NCBI RefSeq assembly: GCF_000015765.1 | Contig: NC_008942.1 | Location: forward strand, 186,001-250,000 | DNA from: Methanocorpusculum labreanum Z | GTDB lineage: Archaea; Halobacteriota; Methanomicrobia; Methanomicrobiales; Methanocorpusculaceae | Length of the DNA stretch: 64,000 nt | Reading direction: 5' to 3' | Shown here: piece after piece, positions 1 to 9,129 of the stretch | Numbering within the stretch: position 1 is the stretch's first letter | Layout: each line of letters starts with the position of its first letter | Notes under the pieces: generated by a model | Databases searched by the model: none | What the model was told of the DNA's origin: nothing | The model's input: only the letters and a program-made list of their open reading frames with translations | Made by a program: the position numbers and the translations under genes

Positions 1-122
1 CCAAGCGCCGAACCGGCATACAGATACCAGCCTTTCTGGAATTCCACGGATCCCAGTGCCCCGATTTTGACCTTGCAGGGGTCTGCACACGCGAGGATAA
101 GACAGTAAATGCCCTTATCCAT
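1..122 (-). CDS. DUF123 / Uri-type nuclease-like protein (partial, N-terminus only)
   Basis: Translating the complement from the ATG at 122 gives about 41 residues before the window edge. They start MDKGIYCLILAC and end with GWYLYAGSALG. The KGxYxLIL opening and the Y-x-Y-x-GSALG block are typical of the DUF123 family (GIY-YIG-related, sometimes called Uri-type endonuclease), whose archaeal role is not established. The start overlaps the last 8 bases of the upstream MBL-hydrolase gene on the same strand, so the two are probably co-transcribed and translationally coupled. Family assignment rests on this short segment; the rest of the gene is outside the window. Confidence 0.6.
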   Translation of the reverse strand, partial: MDKGIYCLILACADPCKVKIGALGSVEFQKGWYLYAGSAL

Positions 123-717
123 ATCTTACAACATCGTATTTCGACAGGAGGACATGGCGTTTTGCGTCGGTTACGACCGGCATCTCATGTCCGGGCCAAA
201 GAGATTCCACCGGCAGTTCTGCGATTCGGTTGATGGAACTGACCAGCTCTGCATGGTTTCCTGTCGGCAGATCGTAACGTCCGAATGAACCGTTGGGAAA
301 GATTGTGTCGCCGGAAATCAATGCTCCGTCCGTCTCTCGAAAGAGACAGATGCTCCCGTGTGTGTGTCCCGGCGTGTGATACACGGTGAAGTCTTTGACC
401 CTGTCTCCGTCTTTTAAGATCTCAGCCGGATACTTCGGCGTCTCCCCCCCGAATGTATTCGAGAGGCTGAGTTGAGAATCCTTTAATAACGGCAGATCAT
501 ACTCGCCGATCATGACCTTCGCGTTACAGAACTCCGCGAGTCTGACCAGATTTACCATGTGGTCATAATGTCCGTGCGTCAGAACGATCGTGTCGATCTG
601 TTCTCTGTATGGTTGTACCGCATTGATCGAGACGGCTGCATCGACAAGGATGTTTCCGGCGATATAGGAATTCGCTCTCCAGCCAGTGCCTGGAAGCCAG
701 ATTATCGCTTCGCTCAT
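115..717 (-). CDS. MBL-fold metallo-hydrolase
   Basis: A 200-residue single-domain metallo-beta-lactamase fold protein. The metal-binding H-x-H-x-D-H motif is seen as THGHYDH (H48, H50, D52, H53). It is followed by TPGHTHGS, the SGDTIF aspartate and a late WPGHE histidine, so both metal sites look complete. The size and the PGHTHGS block resemble glyoxalase II/YcbL-like hydrolases, which act on thioesters, but the substrate cannot be read from sequence. No signal peptide, so cytosolic. It is the first gene of a two-gene unit with the overlapping DUF123 gene. thiC is divergent, 80 bases away. Confidence 0.85.
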   Translation of the reverse strand: MSEAIIWLPGTGWRANSYIAGNILVDAAVSINAVQPYREQIDTIVLTHGHYDHMVNLVRLAEFCNAKVMIGEYDLPLLKDSQLSLSNTFGGETPKYPAEILKDGDRVKDFTVYHTPGHTHGSICLFRETDGALISGDTIFPNGSFGRYDLPTGNHAELVSSINRIAELPVESLWPGHEMPVVTDAKRHVLLSKYDVVRYG

Positions 718-797
718 ACCTTGATATTTTAGCTACCCTTGTTTAACTTTCTTTGTATAACCTATAATGCGAAAGGAAACCAAATAGGTAATCACAT

Positions 798-2063
798 ATG
801 CATTCCATCATCCAGAACTGCCTCCACGGAGATTTATCCGATATTTGCGAGGCTGCAAAATCCGAGGGAATGACGCCGGAGGCCCTGTCCAGGAATATCA
901 TAGCAGGCCGGACCATTCTTCTGAAAAACGAGGCACGTGAATATAAACCGTGTGTGATCGGCGAGGGAGCGACCGTCAAGATCAATGTAAATATCGGAAC
1001 ATCCGGCGTCACCTGCGATCCGGCAAAGGAGATGGTGAAAGCAAAGGCGGCGATTCAAAACGGCGCCGATGCCATAATGGATCTGTCCACGGGGGGCGAT
1101 CTTGCCGCCATCCGAAAAGAGATCCTCAAACTCGGTATCCCCGTTGGGACCGTTCCGATCTACGAGGCGGTCCGCCGTGCAGGAAATGTTGTCGACTTAA
1201 CGGCGGATATCCTGTTTTCCGTGATCCTCGACCAGGCAAAACAGGGCGTCGATTTCATGACGCTTCACTGCGGGGTCAATCTGGATGTGCTGGATGCCCT
1301 GACTCTCGACCCAAGAGTGATGGGGGTCGTTTCACGCGGAGGGTCGTTCCACACGGCAATGATGCTTTCAAGCGGCGAGGAGAATCCTCTCTATAAAGAA
1401 TACGATTATCTTCTCGAGATCCTCGATGAATACGAGATCTCGCTCTCACTTGGCGACGGTATGCGTCCGGGAGCATATGTCGATTCAAGCAAACTTGCCA
1501 AGTCCCAGGAGTATCTGACGCTTGGCAAACTTGCCAGACGTGCCAAAGATAAAGGAGTCCAGCGGATGATCGAAGGTCCGGGACACATGGACTACAACGA
1601 GATCTCCTACAACGTGAAAATGATCAAGGAGATCACAGATTTTGCGCCGCTGTATCTTTTAGGTCCGCTGGTTACGGATATAGCTCCGGGGTATGATCAT
1701 ATCACAGGCGCAATCGGCGGGGCAGCAGCAGCCTGTGCTGGCGCCGATTTCCTGTGTATGGTCTCTCCGTCCGAGCATCTCGCTCTCCCCAACGTCGACG
1801 ATATCATCGAGGGGACCCGGGTCTGCAAAGTTGCTGCGCATGTGGGTGACCTTTCCCGCAGAAGAGATGTCGAGCTTCCCCGTCAGGCGAAAATGGCCGA
1901 AGCCCGCAAAAATCTCGACTGGCAGGCTCAGTATGATCTCTCTCTTTTTGGCGGACATGCTAAAGAGATCCATGATCGGGACGGGGAATGCGAAACCTGT
2001 TCGATGTGCGGGGATCTTTGCGCGATAAAGATCGTTGAAAAAGCTCTGGAAAAAAAGATCTGA
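798..2063 (+). CDS. thiC: Phosphomethylpyrimidine synthase ThiC
   Basis: A 421-residue radical-SAM-type enzyme that converts aminoimidazole ribotide to the hydroxymethylpyrimidine phosphate moiety of thiamine. Hallmarks visible: the N-terminal KINVNIGTSG block, GADAIMDLSTGGDL, the VSRGGSF and SLGDGMRPG blocks, EGPGHM, and YLLGPLVTDIAPGYDHITGA. The C-terminal cluster motif is C-SM-C-GDL-C at residues 401-408, the short archaeal form, with one more Cys at 398. Length fits the short archaeal type; the E. coli form has an extra N-terminal domain. Single-gene unit. The thiamine product is relevant because a ThDP enzyme lies at 30 kb. No thiamine riboswitch was recognised in the 80-base upstream gap. 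Confidence 0.95.
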   Translation: MHSIIQNCLHGDLSDICEAAKSEGMTPEALSRNIIAGRTILLKNEAREYKPCVIGEGATVKINVNIGTSGVTCDPAKEMVKAKAAIQNGADAIMDLSTGGDLAAIRKEILKLGIPVGTVPIYEAVRRAGNVVDLTADILFSVILDQAKQGVDFMTLHCGVNLDVLDALTLDPRVMGVVSRGGSFHTAMMLSSGEENPLYKEYDYLLEILDEYEISLSLGDGMRPGAYVDSSKLAKSQEYLTLGKLARRAKDKGVQRMIEGPGHMDYNEISYNVKMIKEITDFAPLYLLGPLVTDIAPGYDHITGAIGGAAAACAGADFLCMVSPSEHLALPNVDDIIEGTRVCKVAAHVGDLSRRRDVELPRQAKMAEARKNLDWQAQYDLSLFGGHAKEIHDRDGECETCSMCGDLCAIKIVEKALEKKI

Positions 2064-2067
2064 AAAT

Positions 2068-4215
2068 CTACACTACTTCTCCGGATGAAACAATGCCGGA
2101 GATACTCCCGCACTCTTCGCGAACCGGGGTATTTCTCCATCTGAGGTTCTTTTCCGTTCCGTCTTTACAGCGGACGACCCCCTCATACACGTAATCATCT
2201 TCGTGGAAATTTCCTGCAATGAGTTTTTGGAATCCGTCGATTCTTCTCTGTCTCGCCTTTTCGGGGATCACGGTCGTAAACCAGTTCCTTCCCATCAGTT
2301 CCGCTTCGGTGTAGCCGAGAATTTTCGTACCGTATTTGTTGAGCATCTCGACGTTTCCGTCACGGTTGACTGCGACAAGCAGAACGCCGGCCACATCGAG
2401 ATAGCTTCTCGTCCGGTCGCGTTCCCGCTGGAGTTTTTCCTGGACCAGACATCTTGATGCAACGGTGCTGATCTGGAATGCGGTGGATAAAAGAAGTGTT
2501 CTCCGGACAGTGTCCGGCGCGAGTGCCGTTTTCGATCCAAGGATCACGCAGGCAACTGCCCTTCCTTCGAAAAGGACCGGCATCAGTACAAGTGATTTTG
2601 CCTGATCCATCGGAGAAACGGTGTTCTCCGGCAGGAGTTTCATCCGGTGTTTGTCGAAGATGACCGGTTCGCCTTTTCTGATGATCCGGTGGATCATGGA
2701 ATTGGTATGGATCGCAGGGGCGAATCTGCCGTTTCTCGACCTGAACATCGTATAGTCATCGAAGATGCTCAACTGATACACTGCCACCGACTCGAAGCCG
2801 GAGATCTTCGGGAGCATATCAAGAAGCGGATCCCACATCTCTTTGGTAGAGGATACGCCTTCCAGAATGAAGGCAAGTTCCCTGCTCATCATCTGCCGCT
2901 GCCGGTCTGCATCCTCTTCGGTGATGTCGTTCACGATCGTCAGCAGATACTGTCGGTCGACCGAGAGATTCATGGGGATGACCTGGGCCGAGATGTATCT
3001 GGTCTCCCCGTTGACCACGATCCTGTCTTCAAAGACTCGTGCCTCTTTGCCGGTCAAAGCCACCGTGTCATGGGCTTCCGTTAAACGGATCGATCCGATT
3101 TTTGCCAGGATCTCTTTTGAAGTCATCTGGGAAAGTTCCGCTCTTGACTTCTGCAGGAACTTCTCGGCGGATTTGTTGACGTAATAGTATTCCCGTGACT
3201 CCATCCCGATTACGGTGATGATCGCAGGGATATTGTTCATCACACCGTCCAAAAACCGTTTCCACCGTTTTGCCCCGAGCTCCGCATCTCTCCGGTCGGT
3301 CACGTCGCGAAGTGCCCCGTTGTATCCAAGGAAGATGGAGTCTTCTTCGAGAAGAACGGGCGATCCGGAAAACTCGCAGTAGATCTTTCGTTTATCTTTG
3401 CAGATAAAGGGGAACTCGGGAAGCATGAATCCGTTTTCCCGGGATACTGCTGACGCAAGTTCCCAGTTGAAACGGGCCGCCGCTCCTGCCGGCATAAATT
3501 CAGAAAATTTGCGCCCGGTAAGTTCCTCGGGCGAGTATCCGGTCACATTGGTAATTTGCGGACTTATGTACTGGATACAGAAATTTTCATCCAGCGACCA
3601 GATGACGTCATGGATCGTTTCAACGAGACGCCGAAACATCGCTTCGCTTTGTTCGAGAGCATCCGCCGAGTTTACATTTTCCGTGATATCGTCCCAGACG
3701 ACCGTTACGCCGGGTCGTCCGTCGGGAAGGACCATGGGATATATTCGCTGATCAAGATAACAGTCTGTCCCGTTCTTCAAAAGGCGCAGTTCACTCCTGA
3801 CCGTCTCTCCCTGAAGGGCTGCTCTTATCTGGTCGGTGAGCACATCGTTGCAGAACGTTTTGCAGGCACTGTCGTACACATATTTTCCAACGATATCATC
3901 GGCTTCTGCGGAGAGAAACGATACTAATGACTCATTTGCCTGAATGACTTTGAGATCGGCATCGATCAGGAGCACCATCTCGGAGGAAAGGTTGAGCATC
4001 GCGGATACTGGGACCCTTTTTGATAAGAAAAAGACTTTGGCTTTTCCGAAGGTGCGCATTTCGACCCGTCCGGACACGAGCAGGTTATCCATATATCGTG
4101 CTATGGTGTTCCGGTTCAGGTGCGTGGCATCGGCGATCTCTGTGACGGACATCCCTCGCGGGTTCTCTCGTAAAAGTGTAAGAATTTCGGAGAATTCGCC
4201 TGTCTGCTCTACCAT
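2068..4215 (-). CDS. HTH-PAS-PAS-PAS-GAF-PAS sensor/regulator without kinase domain
   Basis: 715 residues. An N-terminal winged-helix segment (about 8-68, with MSVTEIADATHLNRNTIARYMD as recognition region) is followed by PAS domains near 75-190, 190-310 and 318-435. A GAF-like segment lies near 440-585 and a last PAS/PAC ends the protein (EEDAD and WRNTPV-type PAC signatures). There is no H-box, HATPase or receiver domain, so it looks like a one-component DNA-binding sensor rather than a histidine kinase. Cytosolic, no membrane helix. A TATA-like element about 26 bases upstream of the ATG implies a leaderless transcript. A perfect inverted repeat further upstream could be its own operator. 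Signal and targets are unknown. Confidence 0.8.
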   Translation of the reverse strand: MVEQTGEFSEILTLLRENPRGMSVTEIADATHLNRNTIARYMDNLLVSGRVEMRTFGKAKVFFLSKRVPVSAMLNLSSEMVLLIDADLKVIQANESLVSFLSAEADDIVGKYVYDSACKTFCNDVLTDQIRAALQGETVRSELRLLKNGTDCYLDQRIYPMVLPDGRPGVTVVWDDITENVNSADALEQSEAMFRRLVETIHDVIWSLDENFCIQYISPQITNVTGYSPEELTGRKFSEFMPAGAAARFNWELASAVSRENGFMLPEFPFICKDKRKIYCEFSGSPVLLEEDSIFLGYNGALRDVTDRRDAELGAKRWKRFLDGVMNNIPAIITVIGMESREYYYVNKSAEKFLQKSRAELSQMTSKEILAKIGSIRLTEAHDTVALTGKEARVFEDRIVVNGETRYISAQVIPMNLSVDRQYLLTIVNDITEEDADRQRQMMSRELAFILEGVSSTKEMWDPLLDMLPKISGFESVAVYQLSIFDDYTMFRSRNGRFAPAIHTNSMIHRIIRKGEPVIFDKHRMKLLPENTVSPMDQAKSLVLMPVLFEGRAVACVILGSKTALAPDTVRRTLLLSTAFQISTVASRCLVQEKLQRERDRTRSYLDVAGVLLVAVNRDGNVEMLNKYGTKILGYTEAELMGRNWFTTVIPEKARQRRIDGFQKLIAGNFHEDDYVYEGVVRCKDGTEKNLRWRNTPVREECGSISGIVSSGEVV

Positions 4216-4237
4216 TACACTTTATTTGGCCCCGGAA

Positions 4238-4247
4238 ATTATAATGC
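4238..4247 (-). promoter_or_regulatory. TATA-like element of the PAS/HTH regulator
   Basis: On the minus strand this reads GCATTATAAT, centred about 27 bases before the ATG at 4215. Transcription would then begin at or next to the start codon, giving a leaderless mRNA, which is common in archaea. Position and sequence support it; no start-site data. Confidence 0.45.
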
Positions 4248-4261
4248 TTTGCACCGTGTGT

Positions 4262-4286
4262 GGCATTGATGCACAACATCAATGCC
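4262..4286. promoter_or_regulatory. Perfect 10-bp inverted repeat, candidate operator
   Basis: GGCATTGATG, a 5-base spacer CACAA, then CATCAATGCC: a perfect 10-bp dyad. It sits directly upstream of the minus-strand TATA element of the HTH-PAS gene and about 18 bases upstream of a plus-strand TATA-like element, which is where an operator controlling both directions would lie. The adjacent gene encodes the only DNA-binding protein nearby. Confidence 0.5.
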
Positions 4287-4303
4287 GTGCATTGGTGGAT
4301 ATG

Positions 4304-4313
4304 TTTAAATATA
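4304..4313 (+). promoter_or_regulatory. TATA-like element, plus strand
   Basis: TTTAAATATA, close to the archaeal consensus. The expected start site would be near 4336, immediately before the hairpin at 4338-4358. No protein gene follows on this strand until 6817, so if active it would drive a non-coding transcript. Confidence 0.4.
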
Positions 4314-4335
4314 TGAATAACAAATAGTATTGTAG

Positions 4336-4662
4336 CAGCTTGTGAGAAGAGCACAAGCGGCAAACAGACCCGTGAACAAAATCAGTTCTGTAAAATGGGA
4401 AACAAGGATACACCACACACACCGGCCTTTTCCACAGAATATACACCTCACAAAACACACCACACCACTACTGTTTTCGGGTCTGTTCCATACAAATACT
4501 CAGGTTAATGACACGTACCACTCTCTTAAAACCTCTCCAAAATTTTTAGTATGTTTTTCCCTTCTTTGCCGGAAGCGGAAAAACAATGTTTACCTAATTT
4601 TTCTTCATACTTATTTTTCTGCACCAGTTTAGTTCAATAACTCTGTATGGAACAGTTTTTCT
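4336..4662 (+). ncRNA. Candidate non-coding RNA (speculative)
   Basis: Built from a TATA-like box at 4304-4313, a predicted start near 4336 and a 5' hairpin (GCTTGTG/CACAAGC, 7-base loop, 4338-4358). An 11-base long-range inverted pair (CTGTTCCATAC at 4483-4493, GTATGGAACAG at 4645-4655) is followed by TTTTT. It runs toward the 3' end of purF, so it could also be simply an untranslated region. No family recognised. Confidence 0.2.
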
Positions 4663-4687
4663 CTAAAAAAAGTGATTTTGGATATTT

Positions 4688-6091
4688 TCAGGGGCAGGAG
4701 TAGGAGTCTACCATCTCTATCTCGCGGTCGTCCTCTTTTTCTCCCGGAATTGCCAGCGGGTATTTCCCGGTCAGACATCCAAGACAGAGATCCTGTCGCG
4801 GAATGCCGATCGCTTTGATGAGTCCGTCAAGCGAGATGTGCGCAAGACTGGTTGCATCGATCTCTTTTTCCACTTGGCTGACCGATTTCGTCGAAGCGAT
4901 CAGTTCATCCCTTGTTGGAAAATCCGTTCCAAGATAACAGGGGGCGATGATCGGTGGTGATGCGATTCTGAGATGGAGCTCCTTTGCACCGAACTCGCGC
5001 ACAAGAGACAGGATCTTTTTCGAGGTCGTTCCTCTAACGATGCTGTCGTCGACTAAGACCACGGATTTGTCTTTGATATGACCGCGAACCGGATTTAGTT
5101 TCATCCGAACAGCGATCTCGCGTTTTTCCTGGCTCGGCATAATGAATGTCCGGCCCGTGTACCGATTTTTGATCAGGGCTTCACGGAAAGGGGTGCCCGA
5201 TTCACGGGAAAATCCAGTCGCCGCCGCCGTTCCCGAATCCGGAACGGGCGAGATAAGATCCGCTTTTGCCGGCGCTTCCCTTGCGAGGAGTGCTCCGGTT
5301 TTTCTGCGCACATCGTAGACCGAGACCCCGTCAATGACGGCATCGGCCCGTGCGAAGTAGACATACTCGAACATGCAGTGAGCGCAGGATTTTGCTTTCA
5401 TCACTTGCCTGGAAAAAACTTCCCCACCCTGCAGTCTAACGCTCTCGCCGGGGCGGATGTCTCTGATAAATTCGGCCCCGATCGCATCCAATGCTACGCT
5501 TTCGGAAGCGAGAACATGCCCTCCCGTCTCGGTTTTTCCGAGGCACAGTGGTTTGATGCCGAGCGGATCACGGAAAGAATACAGAATTCCGTCGAGCATA
5601 AAGATCACGACATATGATCCGCTGATCTTTCGCATACAGTAACTGATCGCTTCGTCAGGCGTGTGGTCGTGGATGATCTCGTTTGCGATGATCGCTGCAA
5701 TGACTTCGGTGTCTGAAGTCGTTGAAAAAATGTGGCCGTGTCCTTCGTATTCATATCTGAGTTCGTCGGTATTGATCAGGTTCCCGTTGTGGACAAGCGA
5801 CAGAGAATGGTCCCGAAACATAAAATGGAACGGCTGGATGTTCTCCGGTTTCGATCCCCCGGTCGTTGGATATCTCACATGACCAATGCCTGTTTTCCCT
5901 CTCAGCCCGTCAAGGATTGGACCGCTAAATACCTCGGACACGAGCCCGTATCCTTTGTATCTATGTACAGTCTCACCATCATACGTACAAATGCCTGCAC
6001 TCTCCTGACCCCGGTGCTGGAGTGCATATAATGCCAAGTACAATGATCCCGATACATCTGTAGAATCGGTAATGCCAGTGATGCCGCACAT
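4688..6091 (-). CDS. purF: Amidophosphoribosyltransferase PurF
   Basis: 467 residues from the ATG at 6091. An upstream in-frame extension of 34 codons is rejected because the N-terminal nucleophile must be Cys2 (MCGITG), exposed after Met removal. An N-terminal Ntn glutaminase domain (about 1-230, with LQHRGQES and GHVRYPTTG) is followed by a type-I phosphoribosyltransferase domain carrying the PRPP motif VVLVDDSIVRGTTS near 350. It catalyses the first committed step of purine synthesis (PRPP plus glutamine to phosphoribosylamine). It follows pdaD by 34 bases on the same strand. Archaeal-type length; no visible defects. Confidence 0.95.
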   Translation of the reverse strand: MCGITGITDSTDVSGSLYLALYALQHRGQESAGICTYDGETVHRYKGYGLVSEVFSGPILDGLRGKTGIGHVRYPTTGGSKPENIQPFHFMFRDHSLSLVHNGNLINTDELRYEYEGHGHIFSTTSDTEVIAAIIANEIIHDHTPDEAISYCMRKISGSYVVIFMLDGILYSFRDPLGIKPLCLGKTETGGHVLASESVALDAIGAEFIRDIRPGESVRLQGGEVFSRQVMKAKSCAHCMFEYVYFARADAVIDGVSVYDVRRKTGALLAREAPAKADLISPVPDSGTAAATGFSRESGTPFREALIKNRYTGRTFIMPSQEKREIAVRMKLNPVRGHIKDKSVVLVDDSIVRGTTSKKILSLVREFGAKELHLRIASPPIIAPCYLGTDFPTRDELIASTKSVSQVEKEIDATSLAHISLDGLIKAIGIPRQDLCLGCLTGKYPLAIPGEKEDDREIEMVDSYSCP

Positions 6092-6125
6092 GTTGTAAAA
6101 ATATTGGTTGTATTCAGATATAGGT

Positions 6126-6626
6126 TTAACAGACGAAGACCGCCGTTGCGACAACGGTTGTCCAGTTGCCGTCTTGATCCGTCTCGGCAGCAATACTGAT
6201 ATTGCTCGTTTTCAGAATATTGCCGCCCTGTTTCTGCATGATTGTATCCAGCATCGTTCTGGCGAGTTCTTCGGCATATGCTCCGCACTGTTTTTCCGAG
6301 AGTCCAACACAGTGATGCTCCGAAAGGTACCCGTGCTGCTTGTCGTGAATCTGAGGGACAGCAAGTCCGATAGCTGCCGATATTGTCTCATTTGGTTCGT
6401 TTGATGTGTTTTTTGCCATCACACAGTACACGATCTCTCCCGGCCTTAAGGCAGAGAGTCCCTCGTCGCGCGAGACGATTTCTGCGTCCGGCGGCATAAT
6501 GGAAGATACGTAGACCAGATTGAATGGGGCGATTCCTGCGTTTCTTAGGGCCATCTCGAAGGAAACGAGCTGATCTTTATGCACGCCTTTTCCTCGGGTG
6601 AAAAATACTTTTTTGGGAACTACCAT
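6126..6626 (-). CDS. pdaD: Pyruvoyl-dependent arginine decarboxylase
   Basis: 166 residues. Converts arginine to agmatine. The proenzyme self-cleaves between Ser41 and Ser42 in the VSS-IMPP segment, generating the pyruvoyl cofactor on the new N-terminus. The block MPPDAEIV, the PGEIVYCVMAKN segment and the length match the archaeal family. Agmatine feeds archaeal polyamine synthesis and is the substrate with which TiaS modifies tRNA-Ile2; a TiaS-like protein is encoded at 54.6 kb. Upstream of purF with a 34-base gap, so probably co-transcribed. Confidence 0.93.
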   Translation of the reverse strand: MVVPKKVFFTRGKGVHKDQLVSFEMALRNAGIAPFNLVYVSSIMPPDAEIVSRDEGLSALRPGEIVYCVMAKNTSNEPNETISAAIGLAVPQIHDKQHGYLSEHHCVGLSEKQCGAYAEELARTMLDTIMQKQGGNILKTSNISIAAETDQDGNWTTVVATAVFVC

Positions 6627-6742
6627 CTTGGTTAATTGGTCTCTTTAACTAACTCATAAGGGTTGTGCTAGAGGATGTGTTTTGATGTGCTTTGATTTGA
6701 GTGGATTAAAATACGGTGATGTCCTATTAATTCTTAAGTACG

Positions 6743-6783
6743 AAAAGCTCAGTTGGGGTACAGCACACCTAACTGGGCTTTTT
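6743..6783 (+). promoter_or_regulatory. Strong leader hairpin upstream of nrdJ, attenuator-like
   Basis: AAAAGCTCAGTT (6743-6754) pairs with AACTGGGCTTTT (6771-6782), 12 bp with a single G-U. The stem can extend inward by about three more pairs, and the second arm ends in a T run. A TATA-like ATTAAAATAC lies about 35 bases upstream, so the hairpin would form at the 5' end of the nrdJ leader, 34 bases before the start codon. It looks like an intrinsic terminator or attenuator. No cobalamin riboswitch core was recognised. Confidence 0.5.
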
Positions 6784-6816
6784 GACCCATACACCAGTAA
6801 ATCGAGGGATTAATTG

Positions 6817-9027
6817 ATGGCGGATTCAGTAGTTGACAGTATTTTAGCGGCGAGATATTATCGCACCGGTGAGGCATCGTTCGAAGATGTCTGTAGAAGA
6901 GTTGCAGATGCATTGGGTGAAACACCGGAAGAGACGAAGGAATACTTTGACGCCATGATGTCGTTGTCGTTCCTGCCGAACTCTCCGACACTGATGAATG
7001 CAGGAACACCTCTTGGGCAGCTTTCCGCCTGTTTCACGCTGCCGGTGAACGATTCTCTCCCGGAGATCTTCGATGCGATCCGCTGGGGGGCGATCATTCA
7101 TCAGTCGGGGGGAGGGACCGGCTATAACTTTTCCCACCTTCGCCCGGAGGGTTCTCCAGTCCGTTCAACGGACGGCGTAGCATCCGGTCCGGTCTCATTT
7201 ATGCGGGTGTTCAACGCAGCAACCGATGTCATCAAACAGGGCGGCAGAAGACGCGGGGCGAATATGGGTATCCTGAACGTCTGGCACCCGGACATCATGA
7301 AGTTCATCAAAAGCAAAGCCAAGGAAGGCGACTTCAGCAACTTCAATATCTCCGTGATGGTCTCGGATGCGTTCATGGACCTTGTGGCAAAAGGCGAGAA
7401 GGACAAGGTCTGGGTAACCAATACCGATGGCGTGGGCATTACTGTTGGGGAAATCTGGGAAGGCATCATCGAAGGTGTCTGGAAGAACGGCGAGCCGGGA
7501 ATTCTTTTCTACGACACGATCAACCGGAAAAACCCCACCCCCAACCTCGGCGAGATCGACACCACCAATCCCTGCGGGGAACAGCCGCTCCTTCCGTTCG
7601 AATCCTGCGTTCTTGGAAGTATCAATCTGGCGAAGTTCATCCGTGCCGACGGTCTGAACTACGAAGCTCTTGATAAAATGACCCGGATGGGTATCCGGTT
7701 CCTCGATGCAGTCATCACGAAAAACGTCTTCCCGATCCCGGAGATCCGCGATGCCACGAACCGTACGCGAAAGGTCGGTCTTGGTTTGATGGGTGTGCAT
7801 GATGCGATGCTCATGCTCCGGATCCCCTATGATTCGGAAGCCGGCAGAAACTTCTGCATCGAAGTGATGGAACGGATCAACAATGTTGCCGTAGAAGAGT
7901 CCGTCATTCTCGGGAAAGAAAAGGGAACTTTCCCAGCGTATGAAGGAAGTGTCTGGGACAAGCAGGGAATCATTATGCGAAATGCTGCCTTGACGACGAT
8001 TGCGCCGACCGGAACCATCTCGCTTCTTGCCGGCTGTTCGTCCGGTATCGAACCGGTGTTCTCGTTTGCCTACACCCGAAGGAACACGGTCGGCAAAACA
8101 TTTGTGATGGTTCATCCGTACTTCGAGTCGGAACTCAGGCGTGTCATCACAGCAATGGGTCTTACGGGCGCCGAAGCGGAGGCAAAACGCGACGAGGTCA
8201 TTAACCACGTGCATGAAACCGGTTCGGTCCAGGATATTGCATGGCTGCCCGACACGTTCAAAGCGGTGTTCAAAACCGCTCTGGATATCGGATGGAAGGA
8301 TCACGTCTTAATGCAGGCGGCATTCCAGAAACATGTGCACGCCTCGATATCGAAGACGATCAACATGCCGGTCACCGCGACCAAAGAGGATGTCGAGAAG
8401 GCGGTAATTCTTGCCTGGAGAGAAGGTATCAAAGGAATGACCCTGTACCGTACCGGGTCCAGGGAGGATGTCGTTCTTGCTCTCGAGAAGCAGGAGATCA
8501 AACCGGTGGAAGCGTCCCCGGAAATGCCGATCCCCGGCCTTGTCCCGCAGCTGACCTTCACCCGTCCGCGGGAGCTGGTTGGAAGAACCTTCCTTGCCCA
8601 GTCCGGATGCTGCCGTCTGTATATTACGGTGAACACGATGGACGGCAAACCGATGGAAGTGTTTATCAGAACGGTCGGAGCCGGATGCGAGGCAAGCAGC
8701 AATGCGCTTGGCCGGAGTATCAGCACAGGTTTACAGAACGGTGTTCCGTATGAGAAGTTCGTGAAGCAGTTTGCGAAAGTGAACTGTGTCTCGGCGATCA
8801 AGAACAAAAACTCCGAGGGTATGTCCTGTGCCGATGTCGTTGGAAAATGCATCGAGCTTGCGGCAACCAATCAGGCGATCGCGACCTTGGACAACTGGTC
8901 GCTGACGCCGGTCACCCCGGGAGAGAAAAAGAATCCGCCCTGCCCCGAGTGCGGGGAGCCTCTGGATTTCGGCGAAGGCTGTAATCAGGGGATCTGCAAG
9001 CACTGCGGATGGAGCGGCTGCAGCTGA
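6817..9027 (+). CDS. nrdJ: Adenosylcobalamin-dependent (class II) ribonucleotide reductase
   Basis: 736 residues from the ATG at 6817; a TTG one codon earlier is less likely. Reduces ribonucleotides using an adenosylcobalamin-generated thiyl radical. Visible: [20 protein letters not shown] with the first redox Cys, [18 protein letters not shown] with Cys253, the [18 protein letters not shown] phosphate-binding segment and MTLYRTGSR. The C-terminal Cys-rich tail is CPECGEPL...CKHCGWSGC, a zinc-ribbon-like element that supplies the re-reducing cysteines. Monocistronic, divergent from pdaD, behind a strong leader hairpin. It makes DNA synthesis here depend on B12, relevant to the possible corrinoid uptake genes at 56-59 kb. 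Confidence 0.95.
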   Translation: MADSVVDSILAARYYRTGEASFEDVCRRVADALGETPEETKEYFDAMMSLSFLPNSPTLMNAGTPLGQLSACFTLPVNDSLPEIFDAIRWGAIIHQSGGGTGYNFSHLRPEGSPVRSTDGVASGPVSFMRVFNAATDVIKQGGRRRGANMGILNVWHPDIMKFIKSKAKEGDFSNFNISVMVSDAFMDLVAKGEKDKVWVTNTDGVGITVGEIWEGIIEGVWKNGEPGILFYDTINRKNPTPNLGEIDTTNPCGEQPLLPFESCVLGSINLAKFIRADGLNYEALDKMTRMGIRFLDAVITKNVFPIPEIRDATNRTRKVGLGLMGVHDAMLMLRIPYDSEAGRNFCIEVMERINNVAVEESVILGKEKGTFPAYEGSVWDKQGIIMRNAALTTIAPTGTISLLAGCSSGIEPVFSFAYTRRNTVGKTFVMVHPYFESELRRVITAMGLTGAEAEAKRDEVINHVHETGSVQDIAWLPDTFKAVFKTALDIGWKDHVLMQAAFQKHVHASISKTINMPVTATKEDVEKAVILAWREGIKGMTLYRTGSREDVVLALEKQEIKPVEASPEMPIPGLVPQLTFTRPRELVGRTFLAQSGCCRLYITVNTMDGKPMEVFIRTVGAGCEASSNALGRSISTGLQNGVPYEKFVKQFAKVNCVSAIKNKNSEGMSCADVVGKCIELAATNQAIATLDNWSLTPVTPGEKKNPPCPECGEPLDFGEGCNQGICKHCGWSGCS

Positions 9028-9129
9028 ATTTCAGCCACATCACTTTTTTAAAAAATTTCCCAACGTTCCTGCTTTTGAAAAGAGTTGTATGATTACAGAT
9101 GAGGTTGGCGGTTCTTGCAGTCGATCCGG

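Larger units (their letters stand above)
4216..4687. other. Intergenic region with palindrome, divergent promoter and hairpin
   Basis: 472 bases without a convincing protein gene. It holds, in order: a minus-strand TATA-like element (4238-4247), a perfect inverted repeat (4262-4286), a plus-strand TATA-like element (4304-4313), a 7-bp hairpin (4338-4358), CA-rich low-complexity sequence (4407-4470), and an 11-base inverted pair (4483-4493 with 4645-4655) whose second arm runs into a T stretch. The 96-codon open frame here has a GTG start, no ribosome-binding site and a biased His/Thr/Lys composition, so I do not call it coding. Confidence 0.6.

Noticed and set aside
4342-4632. 96-codon open frame on the plus strand
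   Set aside because: GTG start, no ribosome-binding site, His/Thr/Lys-rich composition from CA-rich low-complexity DNA, no recognisable fold.
6660-6816. Cobalamin riboswitch upstream of nrdJ
   Set aside because: Only a simple hairpin is visible; the conserved cobalamin-box core was not found and the leader is too short.
7195-8304. Long minus-strand open frame (369 codons) inside nrdJ
   Set aside because: Fully antisense to a well-supported gene; its composition (many His, Asp, Arg) is a shadow of the nrdJ codon pattern.
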